Part shown: in pieces, positions 1 to 10,038 of the stretch | Layout: the number at the start of each line of letters is the position of its first letter | How positions within the stretch are numbered: the first letter of the stretch is position 1 | NCBI RefSeq assembly: GCF_900113875.1 | Contig: NZ_FORA01000002.1 | Location: forward strand, 186,001 to 250,000 | DNA length: 64,000 nucleotides | Origin: Jannaschia pohangensis | Lineage (GTDB): Bacteria > Pseudomonadota > Alphaproteobacteria > Rhodobacterales > Rhodobacteraceae | Direction: 5' to 3' | The notes under the pieces: generated by a model | Told to the model about the DNA's origin: nothing | The model's input: the letters and a program-made list of their open reading frames with translations, nothing else | Database searches by the model: none | Translations under genes and position numbers: made by a program

Positions 1-336
1 GACGACGAGCCGCGCACAATGGCCGCCGTCCCGCAGGGCACCAATGTCACCTCGCTGCGCAAGCCGCTGATGGCGGGCCAGCCCCTGCCGCCGCAGCCTT
101 CGGCCAATGAGATCAGCCCCGAGGCACTGGCCAAGGTCAATGCGGTCGAGAAGACAGCCAAGAAGATCAGCCTGATGGAATTGACCGAGCGGACCTGCAA
201 ATGGCCCATCGGGGACCCCGCGACCGAGAAGTTCTGGTTCTGCGGCCTGCCCTCGCAGACCGGCAAGCCCTATTGCGAGGCGCATGTCTCCGTCGCGTTC
301 CAGCCGATGTCGTCGCGCCGCGACCGGCGCCGCTAA
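1..336 (+). CDS. gcrA: GcrA cell cycle regulator, C-terminal part (5' end outside window)
   Basis: The frame is open from base 1 and ends at TAA 334-336, so the gene starts upstream of the window. The visible 111 codons carry the GcrA C-terminal region: a Pro/Ala-rich linker, then a conserved segment from TCKWPIGDP through FCGLP to PYCEAH. GcrA in alphaproteobacteria works with RNA polymerase sigma70 at promoters methylated by CcrM to drive cell-cycle genes. An in-frame ATG at 19 is an internal Met, because GcrA proteins are considerably longer and need an N-terminal DNA-binding domain. The family call is firm, but the completeness of the gene cannot be judged here. Confidence 0.9.
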   Translation, partial: DDEPRTMAAVPQGTNVTSLRKPLMAGQPLPPQPSANEISPEALAKVNAVEKTAKKISLMELTERTCKWPIGDPATEKFWFCGLPSQTGKPYCEAHVSVAFQPMSSRRDRRR

Positions 337-357
337 CCCGCAGTCGGAGCCCCGAGA

Positions 358-1647
358 ATGGCCAACCTGATCGTGAACGGCGGGCGACCGCTGAACGGCA
401 CCCTTCGCCCCAATGGCAACAAGAACGCCGTCCTGCCGATGCTCTGCGCCACCCTGCTGACCGAGGCGCAGGTGACGCTGAGCAATGTGCCCGACATCAC
501 GGACCTGGCCAAGTTCATCGACTATTTCCGGTCCATCGGGTCCGAGGTCGATTATGACCGCGCCGCCGAAACGCTGTCGATCAAGCACCCGGCCAAGCTG
601 ACCGATGATGCGATCGAGAGGCTGCCCCTGCGCATCCGGTCGGCGATCATGTTGCTGGCGCCGATCCTGCTGCGCCACGGTCACCTGCGGTTCGATGTGG
701 ACGCCAAGGGCTGTGCCCTGGGCATTCGCGAGATCGACCCGCATATCGCCATTTTGCGGACCTTCGGGGCGGCCATGGCCCCGGGCGATCACATCGACCT
801 GACCCTGGACGGGCGCCCCGATGCGCAATCGATATGGGCGGAATACGCCTCGGTCACGGCGACCGAGACCTTCCTTCTGATCGCGGCAATGGCACGGGGA
901 ACGTCTGTCCTGACCAATGCCGCATCCGAGCCGCATGTGCAGGCGCTCTGCCACATGCTGGTCGAGATGGGCGCCCGGATCGAGGGCATCGGCACCTCGC
1001 GCCTCTCCGTCACCGGGGTCGAAACCCTGAGCGGCGCGACCTGCCGCGTGCCCGACGACCACCACGAGGTGGCGACCTTCCTGGCCCTGGGTGGCGTCAG
1101 CGGAGGGCGCGTCACGGTCGAGACCGACATCCTGGACGAGATGCCGCTTATCCTGGACCAGTTCGCCAAACTCGGCCTCCAGTTCGAGACGGCCCCCGGC
1201 GCCGTCACGGTGACCGGCTGGACGCGGGAAGTGACGCCGCCGCTGACCGCCCAGATGACGCCCAAGATCGAAGCCGCGCCCTGGCCCTATTTCCCCGCCG
1301 ACCTGCTGCCGCAGGCCATTGGCGTGTCGGTCGGGTGCAAGGGCGACGTGATGTTCTGGAACAAGGTCTACGAGGGGGCCATGGGCTGGTCGGCGGAGCT
1401 GGCCAAGTTCGGTGTGCGCTGCCACCTGTCGGACCCGCACCGCCTGATCGTGTTCGGCAACAACAAGCTGAAACCCGCAGAGGTCGAAGCGCCCTATATC
1501 ATCCGCGTGGTCGTCGGCCTGCTGATCGCGGCGATCCAGATCGACGGGCAGTCGCGCATCCTGAACGCCGGCCCCGTCCGCCGGGCCCATCCGCGCTTCA
1601 TCGAGAACCTGACCGCCCTCGGGGCCGACATCAGGTGGGAGGAGTAG
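358..1647 (+). CDS. murA: UDP-N-acetylglucosamine 1-carboxyvinyltransferase (MurA family, divergent)
   Basis: 429 aa, the usual MurA length. MurA transfers enolpyruvate from PEP to UDP-GlcNAc, the first committed step of peptidoglycan synthesis in the cytoplasm. The substrate-binding Lys22-Asn23 pair (NGNKNAVLP), the catalytic loop Cys (KGCALGIRE, about residue 119) with its downstream Arg, and the general-base Asp (FPADLL, about residue 316) are all present. By eye, the positions matching E. coli Arg331 and Asp369 are altered (FWNK for FENR; APYIIR for ATDLR). That suggests a paralogue with changed kinetics rather than the housekeeping enzyme. The start is supported by GGAG 8 nt upstream. 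The 3' end overlaps convergent pssA by 17 nt. Confidence 0.83.
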   Translation: MANLIVNGGRPLNGTLRPNGNKNAVLPMLCATLLTEAQVTLSNVPDITDLAKFIDYFRSIGSEVDYDRAAETLSIKHPAKLTDDAIERLPLRIRSAIMLLAPILLRHGHLRFDVDAKGCALGIREIDPHIAILRTFGAAMAPGDHIDLTLDGRPDAQSIWAEYASVTATETFLLIAAMARGTSVLTNAASEPHVQALCHMLVEMGARIEGIGTSRLSVTGVETLSGATCRVPDDHHEVATFLALGGVSGGRVTVETDILDEMPLILDQFAKLGLQFETAPGAVTVTGWTREVTPPLTAQMTPKIEAAPWPYFPADLLPQAIGVSVGCKGDVMFWNKVYEGAMGWSAELAKFGVRCHLSDPHRLIVFGNNKLKPAEVEAPYIIRVVVGLLIAAIQIDGQSRILNAGPVRRAHPRFIENLTALGADIRWEE

Positions 1648-2380
1648 CGTCCCGACGCTGCTTCAGGACGCCCCAGATCAGAAGCGAGACGTAGAGGAAC
1701 GTGGCGCCCACGTGGAACGCCCAGATGCGGGTCAGCATCAGGCCGATCACCACAGCCGCCGCCAGAAGGACATAGACGGCGTTGTCGCGGCTCACCCGCA
1801 TTGCCTTGAGCGAAATCGTCTTGAACCGCCCGATCATCAACGCGCCGACGATCAACGCCCAGAGGGCGATCAGGGCAGGAACCTCGCGCAGGTCAACCAG
1901 ACCCGACAGGTGCAGCGTGACGGGAAACAGCGCCAGCATCGCCCCCGCCGGGGCCGGAACGCCGGTGAAACTGCCCTTGTCGTCGCTTTCATCCTTGGCC
2001 GCCACGTTGAACCGCGCCAGCCGCAGGCAGCAGCAGATCGCCAGAAACAGCGCCGCGAGCCAGCCGAGGCCCGCGAAGTCCCGCAATCCGAAGTTGTAGA
2101 TCAGCAGCGCGGGGGCCACGCCGAAACAGACGAAATCCGACAGGGAGTCGAGTTCCGCCCCGAACGGCGACGACGCATTCAGCCGGCGGGCCAGCAGACC
2201 GTCGAGCCCATCGAACAGCGCCGCGAGGATCAGAAGGCCTGCCGCGAACTGGAACTGGTTCTCGAAGGTGAAGCGGATCGAGGTCAGGCCGAAGCACAGG
2301 CCCAACATCGTGACCACATTGGGCACCAGCAGGATCAGGGGCAGCGGGCCGTCGCGGCGAAGGCGCTTGTTGCGGGCCAT
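1631..2380 (-). CDS. pssA: CDP-diacylglycerol--serine O-phosphatidyltransferase
   Basis: 249 aa integral membrane enzyme that makes phosphatidylserine from CDP-diacylglycerol and serine. The CDP-alcohol phosphatidyltransferase motif D-G-x2-A-R-x8-G-x3-D-x3-D is complete at about residues 60-82 (DGLLAR ... G ... D ... D), followed by several hydrophobic helices. It lies directly downstream of psd. The ATG at 2380 overlaps the psd TGA by one base (TGATG), and a GTG one codon earlier (2383) is the alternative start. The pair forms the two-step phosphatidylethanolamine route PssA then Psd, probably in one transcript with psd first. Confidence 0.95.
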   Translation of the reverse strand: MARNKRLRRDGPLPLILLVPNVVTMLGLCFGLTSIRFTFENQFQFAAGLLILAALFDGLDGLLARRLNASSPFGAELDSLSDFVCFGVAPALLIYNFGLRDFAGLGWLAALFLAICCCLRLARFNVAAKDESDDKGSFTGVPAPAGAMLALFPVTLHLSGLVDLREVPALIALWALIVGALMIGRFKTISLKAMRVSRDNAVYVLLAAAVVIGLMLTRIWAFHVGATFLYVSLLIWGVLKQRRDATPPT

Positions 2381-3075
2381 CACTCCACCCGCGCGCTGGC
2401 GGCAATGTCGTCACCCAGGACCGCCAGGACCGTCTCGCCCGAAATCATGGACTGGCCGACGTTGACGCGGGGGGCAGTGCCCTCGGGCAGATAGACATCG
2501 AGGCGGGAGCCGAAGCGGATCAAACCGAAGCGGTCCCCCCGGTCAAGGCGCGCGCCCTGATCGACCTCGCACAGAATCCGCCGCGCCACGAGGCCCGCGA
2601 TCTGGACGACGCCGAGGCGGGTGCCGTCAACCATGGTCAGGACGATGCCGTTGCGCTCGTTCTCCTCGGAGGCCTTGTCGAGTTCGGCGGACAGGAACTT
2701 GCCCGGGCGATAGGCGACTTCGGTCACCTCACCCGCCACCGGCGCGCGGTTCACGTGGCAATCGAAGACCGACATAAAGACCGACACCCGCGTCAGCGGC
2801 GCGGACCCGAGGCCCAGTTCGGCAGGTGGCACCGCGGGCCCGATCAGCGACACGACCCCGTCGGCGGGCGACACGATCAGGTCCGGGTCCATGGGCACTG
2901 TCCGCTCGGGATCGCGGAAAAAATAATAGCACCAGATCGTCAGCGCGATGCCCAGAACCCCGAGCGGCGTCCACAGGATGCCGAGGATCAGCGTCACCCC
3001 GGCGAAGATGGCAATGAACTTGTGACCCTCGCGGTGGACGGGCTTGACGAAGGTTCCGACCAGACTGACGCTCAT
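2380..3075 (-). CDS. psd: phosphatidylserine decarboxylase proenzyme
   Basis: 231 aa, the short class of Psd. It converts phosphatidylserine to phosphatidylethanolamine at the inner membrane. An N-terminal hydrophobic hairpin spans about residues 20-52. The self-cleavage site is RFGSR, in which the Ser (about 190) becomes the pyruvoyl group. Conserved [14 protein letters not shown] and SEENERN segments are also visible. The start is placed at the ATG preceded by AAGGAG, 8 nt away. The frame continues 14 codons upstream to 3117, but those residues have no ribosome site. Translationally coupled to pssA. Confidence 0.94.
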   Translation of the reverse strand: MSVSLVGTFVKPVHREGHKFIAIFAGVTLILGILWTPLGVLGIALTIWCYYFFRDPERTVPMDPDLIVSPADGVVSLIGPAVPPAELGLGSAPLTRVSVFMSVFDCHVNRAPVAGEVTEVAYRPGKFLSAELDKASEENERNGIVLTMVDGTRLGVVQIAGLVARRILCEVDQGARLDRGDRFGLIRFGSRLDVYLPEGTAPRVNVGQSMISGETVLAVLGDDIAASARVE

Positions 3076-3151
3076 GAGGCGGCTCCTTGTTGTATCCGGC
3101 GCAGATAGCGCGGGCACCGGCCAGCGTCCAGCGCGGGCAGACGGATCGCGG

Positions 3152-5149
3152 CTACTGACCCGTCAGAATGCCCAGAAGTTGCTGTTCCACCCGCTCGCGG
3201 ATCGCATCCTCGACCGCCTCGCGCGAGGACAGGTCTTCGGGTGCGATGTCCAGCTCTTCGGCCAGGCGCTGCCGGGCGGCTTCCTCGGCGCGGGCGCGGG
3301 CGGCATCCGCCTCGACCCGGGCGCGAGCCTCCAACTCGGCGCGCTCCGCCTCGACCCTCTGCCGTGCGAGGAATTCCAGATCGGGGCGAATGCGCGGGTC
3401 GGACCAGCTGCCCTGGATCAGGATCGGGACGGTGACGCCCCGCCCATCCGCCTCGCGCCGGACTGTGGGCATGAGGCGATAGTCGATGGTCTGCGCCCCG
3501 AGCGCGATCTCCCCTGCCCCGGTCGCCGCAAGATAGGGCGCACCAAGCCGTAGGTCGTCGCTGCGCGCCACCCCGCCCGTGATCGCAAAACTGGCCGTGA
3601 TCCCGTCGAAGACAGTCTTCTGTCCCTCGCCCCGGTACCCGAGGTCCAAGGTGCGCACCATTCCGGGGATGTCGAGACCCAGGACCTCGCCCTGCCCGAC
3701 CTTCAGATTGACCGATCCGTCGAGCGAGTCGACCAGGGCCTGCGCCGTCCCCCCCACGCCAAGCAGGCGCAGCGACAGATCGGCCTGGCCAACGAGTCGG
3801 TCGAAATCCGCAAACTCGGTCAGGAACGGCAGCATTTGCAGCCCCGAAAGGTCCAGATTGGTGCGCGCCGAAAGCCCGCCCCGGCCGTTCACCACGATTT
3901 CGCCGGTCACGGTGCCGCCGTAGGCCAGAAGCGGCTGCAAGGTCACCACGGCGCGACCATTTTCAAGGGTGGCACGGGCCCGGACTTCGTCCAGCGTGGC
4001 ATCGCCCAGGGTGATTGGGCCCGAGCTGAACGTCAGTTCGCCATCGACCGCGAACAGCCCCGCGACGTCGATGACCTCGCGCCCCCATCCGGTCTCGGCC
4101 ACCAAAGTGCTTTCGCCGCCCTGGCCCTTGCGGCTGAACGCCGTCAGATCGAGGCTGTCGCTGGCAAGGTTGCCCACAAGACGCGGACGTCCGCCAGGGC
4201 CGGCCGGGTCGATGTCGAGCGCGCCGGTCAGGCTGTTGCGGTCCAGTTCCAGCAGCATGTCGCGCAGGTGGATCGTCCCCGCCGGGGCCAGCGTGACGGC
4301 GGCGTTCATGGCGATGCGATCCGCGCCCAAACCGTCGGGCAATTCGGGCACGGCGACGCCGAAGGCCTGCGCGATGGCGAAGCGGTCGCCGCTGGAGGCT
4401 TCGATACGCCCCTCGAACGACAACGGTTCCAGATCGGCGCGGCCTTCCAGACGCAGCGCCGTTTCCCCGGCATTGAGCGCAAGCGCCGCGGGTGTCAGCG
4501 TGCCGTCGATCAGCGGGCGCATTGCGTCGGCGGACAGGTCCAGCGCCACCGCCTGCCCGTTGAGCAAGGCGGACCCCGCCAGACGCAGGGGGCTGTCGAG
4601 GTCGGCGATCCGCGTCTCGAGGTCGACGGCCCGCAGACGGACCTGGGTGCCCGAAACCTGATCCCGCCAGGTGATGTTCGCGCCGCTGAGGACGGCGCGG
4701 TCGATGCTGATGTCGCGCGCGGCCCTGCTGCCGCCGCTCACCGTCGCCGCCGAAGACGTGTTGGGCCGCACGACCTCCCAGTTGCCCTGCCCCGCCGCGT
4801 TCCGTTCCAAGATCAGTTCCGCCCCGGACACCTCCAGCGTCTCGACCTGAATATCGCCGCCGAGGATGGAGCCGAGCGCGATGCCGACTTCCAGTGTCTG
4901 GGCCGTCAGCATCGGACCCTGATCGGACCATGCGGCATTGGCGATCTCGATCCCTTCGGCCCGGACGCCCAGACGGGGCCAGAGCGTCGCCTTGACCGCC
5001 CCGTCGATGGTGAGGGTGCGCCCGGTCGCTGCCTTGAACTGGTCGGCGGCAAGGGCCGCGACACGCTCGGTCGGGATCAGCAACAGGACGGCGACAGCCA
5101 CGACCACCAGGGTCACCAGCGCCAGAACACTCCGAACCAGCCATTTCAT
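3152..5149 (-). CDS. AsmA family protein
   Basis: 665 aa. One N-terminal membrane anchor (about residues 2-24) precedes a long beta-rich periplasmic body, with the AsmA N-terminal segment [21 protein letters not shown] and the AsmA-like C-terminal domain (about residues 400-600). The last 80 residues are a charged Ala/Arg/Glu helix. AsmA-like proteins belong to the bridge-like lipid transfer group linked to envelope lipid balance. The exact role of this copy is unknown. The ATG at 5149 is preferred because a strong AGGGGGG lies 7 nt upstream. The first possible start is a GTG two codons earlier. Divergent from rimO. Confidence 0.88.
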   Translation of the reverse strand: MKWLVRSVLALVTLVVVAVAVLLLIPTERVAALAADQFKAATGRTLTIDGAVKATLWPRLGVRAEGIEIANAAWSDQGPMLTAQTLEVGIALGSILGGDIQVETLEVSGAELILERNAAGQGNWEVVRPNTSSAATVSGGSRAARDISIDRAVLSGANITWRDQVSGTQVRLRAVDLETRIADLDSPLRLAGSALLNGQAVALDLSADAMRPLIDGTLTPAALALNAGETALRLEGRADLEPLSFEGRIEASSGDRFAIAQAFGVAVPELPDGLGADRIAMNAAVTLAPAGTIHLRDMLLELDRNSLTGALDIDPAGPGGRPRLVGNLASDSLDLTAFSRKGQGGESTLVAETGWGREVIDVAGLFAVDGELTFSSGPITLGDATLDEVRARATLENGRAVVTLQPLLAYGGTVTGEIVVNGRGGLSARTNLDLSGLQMLPFLTEFADFDRLVGQADLSLRLLGVGGTAQALVDSLDGSVNLKVGQGEVLGLDIPGMVRTLDLGYRGEGQKTVFDGITASFAITGGVARSDDLRLGAPYLAATGAGEIALGAQTIDYRLMPTVRREADGRGVTVPILIQGSWSDPRIRPDLEFLARQRVEAERAELEARARVEADAARARAEEAARQRLAEELDIAPEDLSSREAVEDAIRERVEQQLLGILTGQ

Positions 5150-5238
5150 GGGCACACCCCCCTTTTGGACAGGATGAATCGGCTGGTCTCACATCGCAAG
5201 GGGTTCCGCACGACGGCGAGCCGTCATAGACCGTCGCC

Positions 5239-6606
5239 ATGTCCCAGAACCCGCCCGACCTGCGCCCCGACCTTGCCCCCCGTGCCGTGCTGCCGACCGA
5301 CGCCCGGCCCGGCCAGCCGCGTATCGGCATGGTCAGCCTGGGCTGTCCAAAGGCTCTGGTCGACAGCGAGCGTATCCTGACCCGTCTGCGCGCCGAGGGC
5401 TATGCGATCAGTCCCGATTACGCGGGCGCCGAAGCCGTGATCGTCAACACCTGCGGCTTTCTGGACAGCGCCAAGGCCGAGAGCCTGGATGCCATCGGCG
5501 AGGCCCTGCGCGAGAATGGCCGTGTGATCGTGACCGGCTGTCTCGGGGCGGAACCCGACTACATCACCGGCGCGCATCCCAAGGTGCTGGCCGTGACCGG
5601 GCCGCATCAATACGAACAGGTGCTGGATGCCGTCCATGCCGCGGTGCCGCCCGCGCCGGACCCCTTCGTCGACCTGCTGCCCGCGCGCGGCGTATCGCTG
5701 ACCCCGAGGCACTTCAGCTATCTGAAGATTTCCGAGGGCTGCAATCACAAGTGCAAGTTCTGCATCATCCCCGACATGCGCGGTCGCCTTCAGTCGCGCC
5801 CCGCCAAGGCCGTGCTGCGCGAGGCGGAAAAGCTGGTCGAGGCGGGCGTACGGGAGTTGCTGGTCATCAGCCAGGATACCTCTGCCTATGGCACCGACTG
5901 GAAAGATCGCGCCGGGGCCGGGTCGCATATCGTCGACCTTGCGCGGGGGTTGGGGTCGCTCGGGGCCTGGGTGCGCCTGCACTACGTCTATCCCTATCCC
6001 TTCGTGCGCGACCTCGTGCCGCTCATGGCGGACGGCTTGATCCTGTCCTATCTGGACGTGCCGTTTCAGCACGCGCATCCCGACACGCTCAAGCGGATGG
6101 CGCGCCCGGCCCATGCGGAAAAGACGCTGGACCGGATCGCGGAATGGCGCGGTATCTGTCCCGACATCACGCTGCGCTCCACCTTCATCGTCGGCTATCC
6201 CGGCGAGACGGAGGCCGAGTTCCAGACCCTTCTTGACTGGCTGGACGAGGCGCAATTGGACCGCGTCGGGGCATTTCGGTATGAAAACGTCGCCGGGGCC
6301 CGGTCGAACGCCCTGCCCGATCACGTCCCCGAAGACGTCAAGGAAGACCGCTTCGCGCGCTTCATGGAAAAGGCGCAGGCGATTTCAGCGGCCAAGCTGG
6401 CGGCCAAGGTCGGCACACGGCTTGAGGTGATCGTCGACTCCATCGACGGCGACGGCGCAACCTGCCGGACCAAAGCGGACGCGCCCGAAATTGACGGCAA
6501 CCTGTTTATCGACGAAGGCTTCCAGGGCCTGACGCCCGGTGACATCGTCTCGGTCGATGTGGACGAAGCCTCCGAATACGATCTCTGGGGTCGGCTGGTT
6601 CCCTAG
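5239..6606 (+). CDS. rimO: ribosomal protein uS12 (S12) methylthiotransferase RimO
   Basis: 455 aa radical-SAM enzyme that adds a methylthio group to the conserved Asp of ribosomal protein S12. The N-terminal UPF0004 domain supplies Cys36, Cys72 and Cys101 for one 4Fe-4S cluster. The radical SAM motif is Cys168-x3-Cys172-x2-Cys175 ([10 protein letters not shown]). The C-terminal TRAM domain ends the protein (about 385-455). No clear Shine-Dalgarno precedes the ATG, but the N-terminal sequence looks typical for this family. The stop overlaps the convergent DUF6455 gene stop. Confidence 0.96.
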   Translation: MSQNPPDLRPDLAPRAVLPTDARPGQPRIGMVSLGCPKALVDSERILTRLRAEGYAISPDYAGAEAVIVNTCGFLDSAKAESLDAIGEALRENGRVIVTGCLGAEPDYITGAHPKVLAVTGPHQYEQVLDAVHAAVPPAPDPFVDLLPARGVSLTPRHFSYLKISEGCNHKCKFCIIPDMRGRLQSRPAKAVLREAEKLVEAGVRELLVISQDTSAYGTDWKDRAGAGSHIVDLARGLGSLGAWVRLHYVYPYPFVRDLVPLMADGLILSYLDVPFQHAHPDTLKRMARPAHAEKTLDRIAEWRGICPDITLRSTFIVGYPGETEAEFQTLLDWLDEAQLDRVGAFRYENVAGARSNALPDHVPEDVKEDRFARFMEKAQAISAAKLAAKVGTRLEVIVDSIDGDGATCRTKADAPEIDGNLFIDEGFQGLTPGDIVSVDVDEASEYDLWGRLVP

Positions 6607-6884
6607 CGGGTCAGTTGCGCAGCCTGAATGTCGGTGAAGAACGCGTGGTTTTCGCAGGCTTCGGGAATGACGCGGGGGAGGGCCTCGTATTCATCGAGCC
6701 AGTGGCGGCAGGCCTCGGCAGACCGGCAATTACGGCACCGGGTCAGCGCATCGGCCCATTCGGCATGATGCAGACGGCCTTCGGAAAAGGCGGTTTCGGT
6801 ATCGGTGCCCGTCGCCTTCGCCATGTCGCGCATGAGGTTCAGGTGCAGGCGCACATCGCCAAGGGGGTGGGGTCGGTTGGTCAT
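6603..6884 (-). CDS. DUF6455 family protein
   Basis: 93 aa, no signal peptide or membrane segment. The pattern is a conserved N-terminal helix ([19 protein letters not shown]) followed by [16 protein letters not shown], a Cys-x2-Cys-x5-Cys-x2-Trp arrangement that suggests metal or disulfide chemistry. Small proteins of this form are frequent in Rhodobacteraceae and have no assigned function. The start is chosen at the ATG with GGAG 6 nt upstream. The frame extends 69 codons further upstream, but that part has shadow-type composition. Confidence 0.8.
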   Translation of the reverse strand: MTNRPHPLGDVRLHLNLMRDMAKATGTDTETAFSEGRLHHAEWADALTRCRNCRSAEACRHWLDEYEALPRVIPEACENHAFFTDIQAAQLTR

Positions 6885-6955
6885 GGCAGTCTCCGGGTGT
6901 TGCCACGCGATCCTGCCCTGGCCAGCGCCGTCGCGCCTTGATCCAGCGCAAACCC

Positions 6956-7735
6956 TCAGTTCGGCGGGGCTAGCACCTCTGACAGAATCCGGGCGACCCA
7001 TCCGCGCGGGATCAGGTGGCTGGCCGAATGGACGTCCATGGTGACCAGACCGGCCTCGCAGTCCCATTCCGACCGAGTCTGGGTGAGCCATTCGACGGCC
7101 TTCCAGTCATAGGTCCGGGCGACCGGCCCGCAGCCCATCACGTCTTTCCACAGGGCGACGGCATAGGTGTCGTCGCCGTCCGGGCCATAGGGGAAGTCGA
7201 GAACCGTGTCGGTGGTCCCGTGCACATGGCTGACCCGCCGCACCCGGGGGGCACAATCCGTGCCCGGTCGGAACGCGCCCGCGATCAGCAGGAGCGCGTC
7301 GATCTCCACCTCGCTTTCGCAGGCAAAGCGCGCCGCCATGAGCCCGCCCCAACTGTAGCCCGAGACGATCAGCGGCTGCCCCTCGACCGGGAACCGCCGC
7401 GCCACATCGGCCAGCACGGCCTTGGCGAAGACCGTATCCGCCGAGCCGGGTCGCCGGAAATCCCAACTGCGGTTCAGCCCGTCCGGGGCCACGAACAGAA
7501 CGCCCGCCGCCGCGGCCGCGCCACCGGTGCGCGGGCTGGAAATCGGGACCTCGCCCTGCCGTGCCCACCCGTGAAAATGGAGCTGCACAGGGAGCGGCGT
7601 GACCCCGTCCCATCCCGCCGGTTCCATGACGTGATAGCTGCGGTCGCCCAGGGCGCATTCGGCCCCTCCGGTGCAGGCAGCGGCAGGGCCGACCCACAAG
7701 GCAAGGGCGGTCAGGACGGAGGCAAGAAATCTCAT
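6956..7735 (-). CDS. secreted alpha/beta hydrolase, polyhydroxybutyrate depolymerase/LpqC-like esterase
   Basis: 259 aa with a cleavable signal peptide (hydrophobic to AAA-C at about residue 20). The nucleophile elbow is GYSWGG with Ser128, and a Trp-rich HFHGWARQGE segment supplies the oxyanion side. Candidate acid and base are in HGTTDTVLDF and SASHLIPRGW. The pattern fits the LpqC/PHB-depolymerase-like esterase group, probably acting on an ester in the periplasm or outside the cell. The substrate cannot be told from sequence. Six cysteines suggest disulfides, in keeping with export. Confidence 0.75.
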   Translation of the reverse strand: MRFLASVLTALALWVGPAAACTGGAECALGDRSYHVMEPAGWDGVTPLPVQLHFHGWARQGEVPISSPRTGGAAAAAGVLFVAPDGLNRSWDFRRPGSADTVFAKAVLADVARRFPVEGQPLIVSGYSWGGLMAARFACESEVEIDALLLIAGAFRPGTDCAPRVRRVSHVHGTTDTVLDFPYGPDGDDTYAVALWKDVMGCGPVARTYDWKAVEWLTQTRSEWDCEAGLVTMDVHSASHLIPRGWVARILSEVLAPPN

Positions 7736-7783
7736 GCCTCTGTCCTTGCCGCAGTCGGGACCATCGCTCCAGTCACAAGACCG

Positions 7784-8500
7784 TCAGAGGCCGGCCGCCG
7801 TCCGGCGCACGATGTCGATGCGCGCCGCATTGGGCGGATGGGTCCCCAGGAAGCGGTCGCCCGGATCGGGGATCCGGGTAAAGAACGCCGCCCCCCGAAC
7901 CGGGTTGAAGCCCGCTCGCGCGGTGATAACCGTGCCCAGGGCATCGGCCTCCAGCTCGTGATCCTTGGAGAAACGCCGCGCGCCGACGCCCGCGCTGATC
8001 CGGCTGACCTCGTTCACGGTGGCAGAATTGGCCCCGGCGACCGATGCGATCAATCCACCCACCAAGGCACCCGTCGCCGCCGATTGGCGCTGCCGGGCGA
8101 TGTGCTGTTCGATGTGGTGCGCGCTTTCGTGGCCGATGACGAAGGCGATCTCGTCCTGGTTGCGTGCCTCGGCGATCAGGGACTGGGTGAAAGTCAGGAT
8201 CGGACGACCGGACCGGTCGAGCGACTGGAACGCATTGGGCGGCGCGTTCCGGTTGGGATCGACGCGGATCAGGAAATCGCAATTCAGATTGGGGGCCTGC
8301 TGACGACAGATCGCCTCGGCTACGGGTTCGACGCGTCGGACGGCCGTCTGGAAATTCGCCGACGCCGTCGCCCCCGAAACGCGTGCGGGCCCACCCGAAG
8401 AGGTCGGCGCAGCCTCGGGGGATGAGTCCGGCGCGGGCTGGACGGCAACGCAGGCCGACAACAGCAGGGAGCCGAGCACGGCAGCAAAAGGTAAACGCAT
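7784..8500 (-). CDS. M48 family metalloprotease, lipoprotein
   Basis: 238 aa. The signal sequence ends in lipobox LLLSAC with Cys17, so it is likely membrane-tethered in the periplasm. The zinc site is HESAH (His124, Glu125, His128). The third ligand is expected in the LEADALG segment, where the Glu sits as in M48 peptidases of the LoiP/BepA type. These enzymes take part in outer-membrane protein quality control. The start is the ATG with AGGGGA 5 nt upstream. The frame runs 28 codons further upstream without coding character. Confidence 0.88.
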   Translation of the reverse strand: MRLPFAAVLGSLLLSACVAVQPAPDSSPEAAPTSSGGPARVSGATASANFQTAVRRVEPVAEAICRQQAPNLNCDFLIRVDPNRNAPPNAFQSLDRSGRPILTFTQSLIAEARNQDEIAFVIGHESAHHIEQHIARQRQSAATGALVGGLIASVAGANSATVNEVSRISAGVGARRFSKDHELEADALGTVITARAGFNPVRGAAFFTRIPDPGDRFLGTHPPNAARIDIVRRTAAGL

Positions 8501-8609
8501 GGATTTCCCCTGATAACTCGCTAGTCTGAAGGCAGAGTATAGACCAAGGATTGCCGTTGTCAGCGCCAAGTCGCGGACCCGCAATCACAAATACGCAAAG
8601 GTCCGCCGG

Positions 8610-8840
8610 ATGTTTTCCATCGAGCATGAATTCGACGCGACGGTCATCACCCTGGTGGACGAAGGCGGAGCCGACGGCCCGCCGACCGAGGACGTCATCG
8701 TGACCGCCTTCGAGGAATGCGTGACCCTGACCCAGGTCGATACGCGCACCGACCAGCCGCTCCAGATCACGCTGAGCATGACGCAGCTGCGCGATCTGGC
8801 CGCCGCGCTGAACCTGCCGGAAGGTGTGTACCGCCGCTAG
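8610..8840 (+). CDS. conserved hypothetical protein, 76 aa
   Basis: Small acidic soluble protein without membrane segments. The sequence alternates beta-like stretches (EHEFDATVITLVDEGG, VIVTAFEECVTLTQVD) and ends in a helix (MTQLRDLAAALNLPEGVY). No domain is recognised. It is read on the plus strand between divergent yet unrelated neighbours (M48 lipoprotein and accA, both minus), so it is probably a single-gene unit. Coding is supported by an intact frame, an AAAGG Shine-Dalgarno-like sequence 8 nt before the ATG, and sensible composition. Confidence 0.68.
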   Translation: MFSIEHEFDATVITLVDEGGADGPPTEDVIVTAFEECVTLTQVDTRTDQPLQITLSMTQLRDLAAALNLPEGVYRR

Positions 8841-8867
8841 CCATCTTGGGGGTCGGCGGCACCTCCG

Positions 8868-9830
8868 TCAGGCGGCAAGGCCCTTTGAGCCGATGGAGAG
8901 GAACTTCTGACGGCGGGCGCGGCGGATGGCATCGGCATCCTTGCCGTCGAAGGCCGCGATCATCGACGTCAGGGCCGCCCCGACCGATGCGATGGCGGCC
9001 TTGCTGTCGCGGTGCGCCCCGCCAAGCGGTTCCCGAACGATCCGGTCGATCACACCGAGTTTCAGCAGGTCCTGCGCGGTCAGACGCAGCGCTTCGGCCG
9101 CTTCGCGCATCTTTTCGGCGTCCTTCCAGAGGATCGAGGCGCAGCCCTCGGGCGAGATGACGGAATAGATCGAGTGCTCCAGCATGGCGACGCTGTTGGC
9201 CGTGGCGAAGGCGACCGCACCGCCCGATCCGCCCTCACCGATGACAACGCTGACCAGCGGCACGCCCAGGCGCAGGCAGGCCTGGGTCGAGCGGGCGATG
9301 GCCTCGGACTGGCCCCGCTCCTCGGCGCCCTTGCCGGGATAGGCCCCGGGTGTGTCGATCAGGGTGACCACCGGCAGGCCGAATTTGTCCGCCATTTCCA
9401 TCAGGCGGATCGCCTTGCGGTAGCCTTCGGGGCGCGCCATGCCGAAATTCCGCTCGATCCGGGTGCGTGTATCATGGCCCTTTTCGTGCCCGATCACCAT
9501 GACGGCGCGCCCGTCCAGCCGCGCCAATCCGCCCATCACGGCATGATCGTCGGCAAAATTGCGATCCCCGGCCAGTGGCGTCCAATCGGTGAACAGGGCG
9601 TCGATGTAGTCCTTGCAATGGGGACGTTCGGCATGGCGTGCGACCTGAGCCTTTTGCCAGGGCGTCAGAGAGCCATAGAGCGTGGTCAACATGCCCCGCG
9701 CCTTTTCGTCGAGGGCCGAAGCCTCTTTGGCGACATCGACGCTGGCATCCTTGCGGCCCATGGCGCGCAATTCCTCGGCCTTGCCCTCGATCTCCGAGAG
9801 CGGCTTTTCGAAATCGAGATATTGCGTCAT
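8868..9830 (-). CDS. accA: acetyl-CoA carboxylase carboxyltransferase subunit alpha
   Basis: 320 aa, the normal AccA length. With AccD it transfers the carboxyl group from carboxybiotin to acetyl-CoA to make malonyl-CoA for fatty acid synthesis. It begins [17 protein letters not shown] and contains the crotonase-fold substrate region [19 protein letters not shown] and the oxyanion turn GEGGSGGA. The ATG at 9830 matches family N-termini. The open frame upstream to 10328 is an artefact that reads across another gene on the other strand. No other acc gene is nearby. Confidence 0.97.
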   Translation of the reverse strand: MTQYLDFEKPLSEIEGKAEELRAMGRKDASVDVAKEASALDEKARGMLTTLYGSLTPWQKAQVARHAERPHCKDYIDALFTDWTPLAGDRNFADDHAVMGGLARLDGRAVMVIGHEKGHDTRTRIERNFGMARPEGYRKAIRLMEMADKFGLPVVTLIDTPGAYPGKGAEERGQSEAIARSTQACLRLGVPLVSVVIGEGGSGGAVAFATANSVAMLEHSIYSVISPEGCASILWKDAEKMREAAEALRLTAQDLLKLGVIDRIVREPLGGAHRDSKAAIASVGAALTSMIAAFDGKDADAIRRARRQKFLSIGSKGLAA

Positions 9831-9915
9831 GGCCCGGGTCCCTTTCGTGTCCGGTCCGATATGGCCGCGCTTCTCGCCCGATGCAACATCGCTGCGGACT
9901 CCGCGATGTGTCACG

Positions 9916-9984
9916 CTTGCGACATTCTTTGGCCCCGATGACTTCCGATGTTCGACGCGCAGGGCGCAGTCCACTTGTCGCAAG
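9916..9984. promoter_or_regulatory. 9-bp perfect inverted repeat between accA and the gene at 10039
   Basis: The arms CTTGCGACA (9916-9924) and TGTCGCAAG (9976-9984) are exact reverse complements separated by 51 nt, inside the 208-bp divergent space upstream of accA and the 10039 gene. This could be two operator half-sites or a chance match. No regulator is identified. Confidence 0.3.
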
Positions 9985-10038
9985 ACATGGTGGCCCGTAT
10001 CGTCCCAACATTGTCGGAAGTCATTTCGGAGGTCGCGA

